From: Bacteroidota bacterium
Lineage (GTDB): Bacteria; Bacteroidota; Bacteroidia; Bacteroidales; JAAUTT01
NCBI GenBank assembly: GCA_021779665.1
Contig: JAJYAG010000047.1
Coordinates: 1 to 39,160, forward strand
DNA length: 39,160 bases
Direction of reading: 5' to 3'
A program made the translations under genes and the position numbers. Positions 17,072 to 24,502 of the stretch are shown here, one piece after another. The notes under the pieces are model-generated. The model was not told where the DNA came from. It ran no database searches and saw only the letters and a list, made by a program, of their open reading frames with translations. Every line of letters begins with the position of its first letter. Position 1 is the stretch's first letter.

Positions 17072-17135
17072 ATAATAGTTTATTTATTTGCTGTTAAATG
17101 GTTATTTGTTCTCGTTCTTTTTCCTGATTCCCTGA

Positions 17136-17230
17136 ACCTCACCCCCGCCCCCCTCTCCTTCAAGGAGAGGAGAGAAGAGAGTGCCTGTATTCAAAGTCCT
17201 TCTCCTTGAGGAGAAGGATTAGGATGAGGT
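17136..17230. repeat. Nested palindromic repeat inside the aromatic operon
   Basis: Two hairpins are nested within a larger inverted repeat. CCTCTCCTT / AAGGAGAGG (17152-17170) and CCTTCTCCT / AGGAGAAGG (17198-17217) are each perfect 9-bp palindromes with tiny loops. The outer ACCTCA (17136) and TGAGGT (17225-17230) close the structure. The C-rich left half (CACCCCCGCCCCCC) contrasts sharply with the AT-rich genome. It resembles REP-type repeats. It lies between pheA and the DAHP synthase gene; with no T-run on the minus strand it may pass or only partly reduce transcription. Confidence 0.65.
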
Positions 17231-17286
17231 AAATGTATGTGCTTCATGATTATTATTTCTTTATACTTGTGTCTTACGACTTACTA

Positions 17287-18156
17287 CTACATCACCGATA
17301 TTCCCTTGTGATATTCCCCCAGGTTACCAAAGCCACTGGTGAATGGTCGTGCAGCTTCCAACGAATGCTGCAGCATTTTATAATCGTTGAATTCAACATC
17401 GATATAGAATTCATATTCCCATTCCTTGCCTATGATAGGCAGACTTTGAATTTTGGTAAGGTTGATATTGAAGTATGAGAAGATGGAGAGTACTTTGGCG
17501 AGGCTGCCGATTTCGTGAGAGAGGGCGAAATATAACGAAGCTTTGTTAACGGGTTCATCTGAGGTGAGTTCTTCGTTTCGGTCGCCCAGGATAAGGAAGC
17601 GCGTGTAATTGGCTTTGTTATCCTCGATGCTGGCGTTTAAAATTTTCAGGCCATATTTATCGGCAGCCAGGGCGCTCGAAATAGCTCCGACATTTTTAAG
17701 TTTTTTGTCGGATATTGCTTTGGCGCTGAGGGCCGTATCGATACTTTCGATGAGTTTGATGTGCGGGTATTTCTCAAAAAACTTCTGACATTGCAGGATG
17801 GCCATCGGATGCGAATAAACTTCCTGCACATCCTCAATTTTAACTCCCGGCATCACCACCAGATTCTGAATAATTCTCAGGTAAACTTCCCCCAGAATTT
17901 TCATTTTCGACTCCCTGAGCAACGCATAGTTGGGGATAATGCTGCCGGCAACCGAGTTTTCGATAGCCATGATGCCATTATCGGCTTTGCGCAGTTTAAG
18001 CGATTTAAATAAATCCTTGAACGTATTGCTGGGCACAATTTCGACGTTGTCTTTTCCAAAATACTGCAGGGCAGCAATTTCGTGAAATGCGCCATATCCA
18101 CCCTGGATGGCTACTCGCTTAACACCTGTTTTCGGTTTCGTTTTTGAATCTTCCAT
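17287..18156 (-). CDS. pheA: Prephenate dehydratase with ACT domain
   Basis: A 289-residue enzyme that converts prephenate to phenylpyruvate, the committed step to phenylalanine. The catalytic domain (about 13-200) shows AIQGGYGAFHEIAA, MAIENSVAGSI, VYSHPMAILQC and the active-site ANYTRFLIL. An ACT domain for Phe feedback follows (about 206-285; KASLYFALSHEIGSLAKVL, LTKIQSLPI). There is no chorismate mutase domain; that activity is in the next gene. An unusual 12-residue polar extension precedes the core. It is the first structural gene of the operon and begins six bases after a terminator T-run, under the attenuator described below. Confidence 0.96.
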   Translation of the reverse strand: MEDSKTKPKTGVKRVAIQGGYGAFHEIAALQYFGKDNVEIVPSNTFKDLFKSLKLRKADNGIMAIENSVAGSIIPNYALLRESKMKILGEVYLRIIQNLVVMPGVKIEDVQEVYSHPMAILQCQKFFEKYPHIKLIESIDTALSAKAISDKKLKNVGAISSALAADKYGLKILNASIEDNKANYTRFLILGDRNEELTSDEPVNKASLYFALSHEIGSLAKVLSIFSYFNINLTKIQSLPIIGKEWEYEFYIDVEFNDYKMLQHSLEAARPFTSGFGNLGEYHKGISVM

Positions 18157-18162
18157 ATATAC

Positions 18163-18192
18163 AAAAAAAAATCCCGAAATTTCTTTCGGGAT
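18163..18192 (-). terminator. Attenuator terminator immediately before pheA
   Basis: On the minus strand ATCCCGAAA (18192-18184), loop GAAA, TTTCGGGAT (18179-18171) form a perfect 9-bp stem followed directly by at least eight U residues (18170-18163). It is a textbook intrinsic terminator, yet it ends six bases before the pheA ATG. A terminator there makes sense only if its formation is conditional. Confidence 0.9.
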
Positions 18193-18224
18193 ATATCTGA
18201 TTTTAGTTTAGTGCAAAATTAGCA

Positions 18225-18332
18225 TCAGTCCCGAAAGAAGTTCCGAAAGTAAAAAAAGAAATAAAACCAAAAACCTACATAGTTATTGGCTATTCTTTCG
18301 AAAACTGCGATATGGGACTGTGTTTTGTTCAT
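18225..18332 (-). CDS. Aromatic-rich leader peptide of the pheA operon
   Basis: A 35-codon ORF, ATG at 18332-18330 and TGA at 18227-18225, 68 bases before pheA. Nine Phe, three Tyr and one Trp make up 13 of 35 residues. Twelve of the 16 residues from 18 to 33 are aromatic, including the run FWFYFFFYF (21-29) and a second FF (32-33) just before the stop. This composition has no structural use in a peptide but is ideal for sensing charged tRNA-Phe, tRNA-Tyr and tRNA-Trp. E. coli PheL uses seven Phe codons in the same way. The N-terminal 17 residues (MNKTQSHIAVFERIANN) are ordinary, and they carry attenuator segment 1. No clear promoter was found; TTATTTTG about 60 bases upstream matches seven of eight -7 positions. 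Confidence 0.88.
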   Translation of the reverse strand: MNKTQSHIAVFERIANNYVGFWFYFFFYFRNFFRD

Positions 18333-18499
18333 TCTGTTATTAAAAGTGTTTTTGTAAAAACAGTGCAATGATAAGAATGTTTTTTGAATCCACAAAATAA
18401 AAATGATTTTTATCAGGAATTCGAGGGTTAGGTGTCAGTAACCATTTTTATAAATACCTCTGGAATTGTTTTATTGATACCATCGTTATGACTTGCGGC

Positions 18500-18533
18500 T
18501 TTTTTTGCATAACTTTATAGAAATGCAAAAAAA
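18500..18533 (+). promoter_or_regulatory. Inverted repeat around a near-consensus -7 box, hybrid kinase promoter
   Basis: TTTTTTTGCAT (18500-18510) and ATGCAAAAAAA (18523-18533) are exact 11-base complements separated by 12 bases. Between them and overlapping the left arm lies TAACTTTA (18510-18517), seven of eight matches to TAnnTTTG. A TTG at 18493-18495 could serve as the -33 element. The right arm ends ten bases before the kinase ATG. This could be an operator on the promoter or simply a hairpin in the leader. The remaining divergent gap (18334-18499) shows nothing else I can name. Confidence 0.35.
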
Positions 18534-18542
18534 AAGTCTGAT

Positions 18543-21500
18543 ATGGATAACCCCACTAGGACCCGGGAAGAACTTATTGAAGAGTTACAGGATCTGCAGA
18601 AAGCGCATAATTCCTTAAATGCAACATACGAATCGGATTTACTAGCCCATAAGCTTACCGAAGATGCATTGCGTGCAAGCGAAGAACGTTTCCAGCTTTT
18701 ATTCAACAAGGCGCCACTTGGCTATCAGTCGCTTGATTTTGACGGAAATTTTATTGAAGTAAACCAACAATGGCTCGATACTCTTGGATACGAGCGTGAA
18801 GACGTTATTGGTAAATGGTTTGGCGACTTCCTTACACCCGCTTTTCAGGATGGGTTCCGCAACCGGTTTCCTGTTTTTAAGGCGCAGGGGCATATCCACA
18901 GCGAATTTGAAATGGTGCATAAAAACGGGACGGTTTTATTTATCGCTTTTGATGGCCGGATAGGATATGATTTAAACGGAGAGTTTAAACAAACACATTG
19001 CATTTTACAGGACATTACCGAGCGCAAAAAGGCAGAGCAGGAACTCAAACGTATTGAATGGTTACTGACCAGCCGTCCTCAGGTGCCCGAAGCACAGAAA
19101 CAAGCCTACATTGCGCCATACGGCGACCTTGTTAAACTCAACACCTGCAGGCTCATTCTCGATTCTGTGGGCGAGCCAATTCTGAACGATATAGTAAGCG
19201 ACTATCTCAATCTGCTCGATACTTCCTCGGCGATATATGAAAAGAACGGCGATTACGCATTGGGTATCTTTTCCTCCGGGTGGTGCCGCTTTATGGATGC
19301 TGCTTCGCGTGCAATCTGCGACACTGACGATAACCGCGAAGCCCTGGACTGTGGACTGTGGCATTGTCACGAGTCGTGCTGGACGCGGGCATCGAAGACG
19401 GCTATTAAAACGGGACAGCCGGCTGACATTGAATGTATGGGCGGTATTCGACTTTATGCCGCACCAATTCGAGTTGGTGATGAGATTGTTGGTGCAATTA
19501 ATTTTGGATATGGCGAACCGCCTCGTGATGAAAAAAAACTTCGGGAACTGGCAACCACTTACAAGGTTAGTTACGAAGAGTTGCTCGACCATGCCATGCA
19601 GTACGAATCGCGGCCACCTTATATTGTCGATTTGGCCAAACAGCGACTAATGGCTTCAGCGCGAATGATTGGCGAAATCATCAAGCGCAAACAGGCCGAA
19701 GAAGCTTTGCGTAAAAGCGAGGAGATGATGTTCAGTTCGCAATCTGTGGCACATATATGTTCCTATTCAACAAATTTGAATGTTAATGAGTTAGATAAAA
19801 GTGTATGGGTGTGTTCGCCCGAATTCTACCGGATATTCGGCATCGACGAAACTTACCCTCATACAATTGCCGGTTGGACAGGCTTTATCCATCCGGACCA
19901 CCGCGAAGAAATGGCTGCTTACCATGAATATGTTATTAAGAACAGGATTTCTTTCAACCATGAATATAAAATAATCCGCGTTAACGATGGAGCGGAGCGA
20001 TGGGTTCATGGTACCGGCGAACTTGTATACGATGCGCAGGGGAAGCCCGTAAGGATGTATGGGGCAATACAGGACATTACCGAACGAAAGTTAGCTGAAG
20101 ATGCCTTACAAAAGAGTGAGGCAATCAAAAATAAAATGGTTTCGAATATTGGCGATGTTATAGTTATTATTGATAAAGACGGTTTTAACAGATATAAAAG
20201 CCCAAATAGTGAAAAATGGTTTGGCTGGAAACCCGAAGAAGTTGTAGGCAACTCCACCTGGGACAATGTACATCCCGACGATCTGGAGGCCAGTCAGAAA
20301 TTTCTTCAGTCACTTGTTGGCGAAGCTAACGCCTGTGGTACTACTGAATTACGGTATCGAAAAAAGGACGGAAGTTATTGTCCTATCGAAATTACTGTGG
20401 CAAATTTATTACACGACCCTAACATTCAGGGATTTTTAGGGAACTACCACAATATTTCGGAAAGAAAAAAAATAGAGCAGGAATTAATTTTAGCCAAAGA
20501 GAAAGCCGAAGAGAACGAAGAAAAATTTAGAAGTATAGTTAAATCGTCGCCTTCGGCTATTTATTTATATCATCTTGAAAATGATGATCGTTTGGTTTTG
20601 ATTGATGCTAACCCTTCGGCAGAGAGAATTACCGGCATTTCGCATCAAGCTTTGATTGGGAAGACCTTAGAAGAAGCATTTCCAAATCTTGTGCATACGG
20701 AAGTGCCTGAGATGTACCGAAAAATTGCACGGAGGCAAATTGATAATCAGTCCTTTGAAATGCCATATAATGATGGGAGATTTACAGGTTATTACAGTGT
20801 AAAAGTATATGCAACCCAAACCAATTCAATAGCAGTTGATTTTATCGATATTTCGGGAAAGAAGAAACTAGAATTAGACTTGATTGCTGCAAAAGATAAA
20901 GCCGAAGAAAGCGAAAAAAATATCAGGAAACACAAAGCAGAGATAGAATTTCACAGCGAACGCCTGGAAAGCTTATTACGTATTTCGCAATACAATACAA
21001 ATTCCATTCAGGAATTATTGGATTTTGCTCTTAGCGAAGCTATTAATCTTACTGCAAGTAAAATAGGTTACATTTATTTTTATAATGAAGAAAAGAGTAA
21101 ATTTATTCTAAACACATGGTCGAAAGATGTGATGAAAGAATGCGGTGTTATAAATCCACAAACTAATTATGATTTAGATAAAACCGGGTGTTGGGGCGAA
21201 GCTGTAAGGCAACGGAAACCTGTTGTAATAAATGATTATCAAGCCGAAAATCCCCATAAAAAGGGATTGCCCGAAGGTCATGTTCGATTATCTAAATTTC
21301 TTACAATTCCTGTAATTTTTGAAAATAAAATTGTAGCAGTCGCCGGATTGGCAAATAAAGAAACCGACTACAACAATGATGATGTTCGCCAGTTAACTCT
21401 ATTAATGGACAATGTCTGGAAAATTTCAGAACGAATTCAATTGATTGAAAATTTAAAGGTTGCCAAAGAAAAAGCCGAAGAAAGCGACCGCCTGAAAACA

Positions 21501-22598
21501 GCTTTCCTTCAAAACATGAGTCACGAGATACGGACCCCCATGAATGCTATTATGGGATTTTCGGAGTTGCTGGTTAAAAACTATAACAACAAACCTAAAC
21601 TCGAGAAATTTTCTGAAATCATAAACAGGCGTTGTAACGACTTGCTTGATATAATAAACGACATTCTTGATATCGCCAAAATTGAATCGGGTCAGTTAAC
21701 TGTAATTCAGGAAGAGTGCAATCTGAATGTTTTATTTGATGAACTCAAAACCTTCTTTACGGAACATCAGAAACGAATTGGCAAGCAACATATAGCATTC
21801 AATCTTCATGCCTTTTGTGAACCTTCTGATACCCTGGTTGTGACCGATAAAGTTAAACTGAAACAAATATTTATCAACCTTATTAGCAATGCTTTTAAGT
21901 TTACTGAAACCGGCAAAATAGAAGGTGGTTGCAAATTCGATGAAAATAAAAACCTTCTGTTTTTTGTTTCCGATACAGGCATTGGTATCCCATCAGATAA
22001 ACAACAACTTATTTTTGAACGTTTCGCTCAGGTTGAGCATAGCTCAAACCGGTTATATGGAGGCACTGGTTTGGGATTGTCCATCGTAAAAGGGTTGGTA
22101 AATTTATTAGGCGGCGAAATGTTTCTCGAATCTGAAATTGGTAAAGGCAGTATCTTTTCTTTTGTCATTCCGTATATAAAGTCGTATGAAATACAACCTG
22201 AAACCATGGTTTCAGACGAGAGGCAAGATTACAGCTTTGGTAATAAAACTATTCTTATTGTTGAAGATGACATCTATAATGCCGAGTATCTAAATGAAAT
22301 ACTTAGCGATAAAGGATTGACGATTTTAAATACCATTTATGGCAGAGAATCGGTTGAAATTGCAACCAACCAAGCTGTTGATCTGGTGTTAATGGATATT
22401 CGATTGCCCGATATGGATGGTTACGAGGCCACACGCCAAATAAAAAAGCAAAGGCCACATCTTAAAATTATCGCTCAAACTGCTTATGCCTCGCAGGATG
22501 AAGCAATCAAAGCGATAGAATCGGGTTGTGTTGATTATATTAGTAAACCTGCAAAACAAGAGTTACTATTCGAAATGATTAATAAACATTTAGTATAA
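18543..22598 (+). CDS. Hybrid histidine kinase: PAS, PocR, PAS x3, GAF, kinase core, receiver
   Basis: A 1351-residue protein without membrane segments, so a cytoplasmic sensor. Order: N-terminal coiled coil (1-45); PAS (about 46-165, ending LQDITERKKAEQEL); a PocR-type ligand domain (about 170-390) with a cluster of Cys and His (CDTDDNREALDCGLWHCHESC); PAS (about 395-520); PAS (about 530-650); PAS (about 660-780); GAF (about 825-965); HisKA with H994 (NMSHEIRTPMNAIMGF); HATPase_c (NLISNAFKF, DTGIGIP, GTGLGLS); receiver with phospho-acceptor D1285 (DLVLMDIRLPDMDG) and K1335. The PocR domain is associated with binding hydrocarbon-derived or small organic ligands. With an internal receiver, it must pass phosphate to a partner not visible here. 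The kinase core is nearly duplicated in the next gene. Confidence 0.94.
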   Translation: MDNPTRTREELIEELQDLQKAHNSLNATYESDLLAHKLTEDALRASEERFQLLFNKAPLGYQSLDFDGNFIEVNQQWLDTLGYEREDVIGKWFGDFLTPAFQDGFRNRFPVFKAQGHIHSEFEMVHKNGTVLFIAFDGRIGYDLNGEFKQTHCILQDITERKKAEQELKRIEWLLTSRPQVPEAQKQAYIAPYGDLVKLNTCRLILDSVGEPILNDIVSDYLNLLDTSSAIYEKNGDYALGIFSSGWCRFMDAASRAICDTDDNREALDCGLWHCHESCWTRASKTAIKTGQPADIECMGGIRLYAAPIRVGDEIVGAINFGYGEPPRDEKKLRELATTYKVSYEELLDHAMQYESRPPYIVDLAKQRLMASARMIGEIIKRKQAEEALRKSEEMMFSSQSVAHICSYSTNLNVNELDKSVWVCSPEFYRIFGIDETYPHTIAGWTGFIHPDHREEMAAYHEYVIKNRISFNHEYKIIRVNDGAERWVHGTGELVYDAQGKPVRMYGAIQDITERKLAEDALQKSEAIKNKMVSNIGDVIVIIDKDGFNRYKSPNSEKWFGWKPEEVVGNSTWDNVHPDDLEASQKFLQSLVGEANACGTTELRYRKKDGSYCPIEITVANLLHDPNIQGFLGNYHNISERKKIEQELILAKEKAEENEEKFRSIVKSSPSAIYLYHLENDDRLVLIDANPSAERITGISHQALIGKTLEEAFPNLVHTEVPEMYRKIARRQIDNQSFEMPYNDGRFTGYYSVKVYATQTNSIAVDFIDISGKKKLELDLIAAKDKAEESEKNIRKHKAEIEFHSERLESLLRISQYNTNSIQELLDFALSEAINLTASKIGYIYFYNEEKSKFILNTWSKDVMKECGVINPQTNYDLDKTGCWGEAVRQRKPVVINDYQAENPHKKGLPEGHVRLSKFLTIPVIFENKIVAVAGLANKETDYNNDDVRQLTLLMDNVWKISERIQLIENLKVAKEKAEESDRLKTAFLQNMSHEIRTPMNAIMGFSELLVKNYNNKPKLEKFSEIINRRCNDLLDIINDILDIAKIESGQLTVIQEECNLNVLFDELKTFFTEHQKRIGKQHIAFNLHAFCEPSDTLVVTDKVKLKQIFINLISNAFKFTETGKIEGGCKFDENKNLLFFVSDTGIGIPSDKQQLIFERFAQVEHSSNRLYGGTGLGLSIVKGLVNLLGGEMFLESEIGKGSIFSFVIPYIKSYEIQPETMVSDERQDYSFGNKTILIVEDDIYNAEYLNEILSDKGLTILNTIYGRESVEIATNQAVDLVLMDIRLPDMDGYEATRQIKKQRPHLKIIAQTAYASQDEAIKAIESGCVDYISKPAKQELLFEMINKHLV
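21462..22172 (+). repeat. Duplicated kinase-core segment, copy A
   Basis: This 711-base segment encodes the HisKA and HATPase_c domains of the hybrid kinase (codons 974-1210). It aligns without gaps to 23425-24135 in the next gene. By eye only about 17 of 237 residues differ, while many third codon positions do. Confidence 0.85.
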
Positions 22599-22722
22599 TT
22601 GTAAAAGAGACTACTTACTTTGGTATTGAAAATAAGGCACAAAAGTTCAGGAGGGTGCTCTGCAGTCCTAAGTAAACAACCTCTTTTCTGGCCTTTGATC
22701 AAAGTTAGCTAATGAACGTGGG

Positions 22723-24153
22723 ATGGGAGTGAAAGAAACAAATATGACAATGAATTTTAATAAAATTACATTGTCTTTTTCAGGTGTGGATGAATGTCTT
22801 TTTAGGAAAAAATACTTTGATGATTCTATTATCCTGTTTAGGATCGCATTTGTTATCGTTACAATACTTTACGGTGCGTTTGGTTACCTCGATTCGCGGG
22901 TGATTCCCGAATATGCCGATACATTTCATGCTATCCGCTTTTTATTTGTGGTTCCGATACTCATAACCGTATTGCTTTTATCATTCACCCCAATATTTCA
23001 GAAGGTCTGGCAGGTGTTGCTGCTCATCAGCTCTACTGCGGGCGGCATCGGAATCAGCATTATGACCATGTTAGCACCTGAAAATTATGCCTATTATGCC
23101 GGAATGATGCTTGTGTTTTCTGCAGGTTACTTTTTTATCCGGCTCCGTTTCTTTCTGGCCACAATTGCAGGTTGGTCAATACTCCTGATATACAACCTTG
23201 GAGCCGTTTTTTATGCACATACGCCTGACGAATTACTTCTTATTAATAATTTCTTTTTCATCAGCGCAAATCTCATTGGGATGTTTGCTGCCTATAACAT
23301 CGAGTATTATAGTCGACGCAATTTTTTCCTGAGTCAGCGACTTGACTATGAGAAATTACTTGTACTGGATGCTAACAAAAACCTGGAAAGAACGGTTGAA
23401 GAACGGACCAAAGAGCTTTTGAAAGCCAAAGAACAGGCCGAAGAAAGTGACCGGCTTAAAACTGCGTTCCTTCAGAACATGAGTCACGAGATACGCACTC
23501 CCATGAACGCTATCATGGGATTTTCGGAATTGCTGGTTAAAAACTATAACAACAAACCCAAACTCGAAAAATTTTCGGAAATCATAAACCAGCGCTGTTA
23601 CGATTTGCTTGATATTATAAACGACGTTCTTGATATCGCCAAGATTGAATCGGGGCAGTTAACTGTAATTGAGGAAGAGTGCAATCTGAATGTTTTATTT
23701 GATGAACTTAAAGCCTTCTTTACGGAACACCAGAAACGAATTGGTAAGCAGCACATAATATTCAATCTTCAGGCTTTTTGTGAACCTTCGGATACCATTG
23801 TTGTGACCGATAAAGTTAAATTGAAACAGATATTTATCAATCTTATAAGCAATGCTTTTAAGTTTACCGAAAGCGGGAAAATAGAAGGAGGGTGCAAGTT
23901 CGATGAAAACAGGAACCTCCTTTTTTTTGTTGCCGATACAGGTATTGGTATCCCAGCCGATAAACAACAACTTATTTTTGAACGTTTTGCCCAGGTTGAG
24001 CATGGTTCAAACAGGTCATACGGAGGCACAGGGTTGGGATTGTCAATAGTAAAAGGTTTGGTGAATTTATTAGGCGGCGAAATGTTTCTCGAATCCGAAA
24101 TCGGCAGAGGCAGTAAATTTTCTTTTGTCATACCGCATAAAAAATATCTTTAA
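22723..24153 (+). CDS. Membrane histidine kinase with duplicated core, no receiver
   Basis: A 476-residue kinase. Residues about 35-205 form about six transmembrane helices that I cannot assign to a named sensor family; they resemble membrane input domains found on kinases and nucleotide cyclases. A coiled coil (about 205-240, LERTVEERTKELLKAKEQAEESDRLK) leads to HisKA with H255 and HATPase_c with NLISNAFKF, DTGIGIPADK and GTGLGLS. It ends right after the ATPase domain, with no receiver. The start could also be the later MTMNFNK. It follows the hybrid kinase after 124 bases on the same strand; that gap has no terminator I can see. The near-identical cores suggest heterodimers or shared partners (inference). 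Confidence 0.9.
   Translation: MGVKETNMTMNFNKITLSFSGVDECLFRKKYFDDSIILFRIAFVIVTILYGAFGYLDSRVIPEYADTFHAIRFLFVVPILITVLLLSFTPIFQKVWQVLLLISSTAGGIGISIMTMLAPENYAYYAGMMLVFSAGYFFIRLRFFLATIAGWSILLIYNLGAVFYAHTPDELLLINNFFFISANLIGMFAAYNIEYYSRRNFFLSQRLDYEKLLVLDANKNLERTVEERTKELLKAKEQAEESDRLKTAFLQNMSHEIRTPMNAIMGFSELLVKNYNNKPKLEKFSEIINQRCYDLLDIINDVLDIAKIESGQLTVIEEECNLNVLFDELKAFFTEHQKRIGKQHIIFNLQAFCEPSDTIVVTDKVKLKQIFINLISNAFKFTESGKIEGGCKFDENRNLLFFVADTGIGIPADKQQLIFERFAQVEHGSNRSYGGTGLGLSIVKGLVNLLGGEMFLESEIGRGSKFSFVIPHKKYL
23425..24135 (+). repeat. Duplicated kinase-core segment, copy B
   Basis: The partner of 21462-22172, ungapped and in the same orientation, 1,963 bases downstream. Similarity starts sharply at the coiled coil (AKE[K/Q]AEESDRLK) and ends at FVIP, exactly the limits of the catalytic module, while the flanking sensor and tail sequences are unrelated. 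Confidence 0.85.
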
Positions 24154-24502
24154 AAGAAGAATATCCTTTAACAACGTTATTGTAAAACTTTAAAAACAGG
24201 AGGAGCTTTCAAAAGTATTGCTTTTGCTATTTCATTGTTTTTATCCATTCATTTGCTTTTCTCAAATTAGCGCCTTAACTTTCATCTGCTTAATACTCTA
24301 AGCAAAATAAAAAATAGGCTGATCATCTTTTTTTGTTATTAAAAACCGGAGTACTAAATTATTTCCGGCATCGTATCGGTTTAGCCCAAGCAGGTTATAT
24401 AAACAACCTCTGTCCGGATTATTAAGCATTCTTTCATGAATGTCAGATCAATGCAACTCAGGCATCTGCAAGATTAAATTGATTTCCATAATACAAAGCA
24501 AT
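24154..24502. other. AT-rich gap without recognised gene
   Basis: A 349-base stretch between the second kinase and the CocE-type hydrolase. It holds only small hairpins (for example AGGTT / AACCT near 24390-24408) and no coding sequence, terminator with T-run or exact -7 box that I can support. An open frame extends the hydrolase 21 codons upstream, but that extension precedes an obvious signal peptide. Confidence 0.5.

Larger units (their letters stand above)
18163..18332 (-). promoter_or_regulatory. Ribosome-mediated transcription attenuator of the aromatic operon
   Basis: Four mutually exclusive segments can be read on the minus strand: segment 1 CGAAAGAA (18300-18293), segment 2 TTCTTTCGGGA (18239-18229), segment 3 TCCCGAAAGAA (18191-18181), segment 4 TTTCGGGAT (18179-18171). 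1:2 pairs over 8 bases, 2:3 over 11 bases (antiterminator), 3:4 over 9 bases (terminator). Segment 2 overlaps the last codons (F32 to D35) of the leader peptide. A ribosome that reaches the stop codon would cover segment 2 and let the terminator form. A ribosome stalled on scarce Phe, Tyr or Trp codons upstream would leave segment 2 free to disarm it. The pairings are seen; the mechanism is inferred from the enterobacterial pheL model. Confidence 0.85.

Noticed and set aside
19062-19592. 176-codon minus-strand open frame
   Set aside because: Antisense to the PocR region of the hybrid kinase; no start context or known motifs.
22672-24412. Shared 12-mer TAAACAACCTCT after both kinase genes
   Set aside because: The flanking sequence shows no further similarity, so it is not convincing as part of the duplication or as an attachment site.
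24440-24502. 21-residue upstream extension of the CocE-type hydrolase
   Set aside because: It would place polar sequence before a clear Sec signal peptide starting at MKKLFFF.
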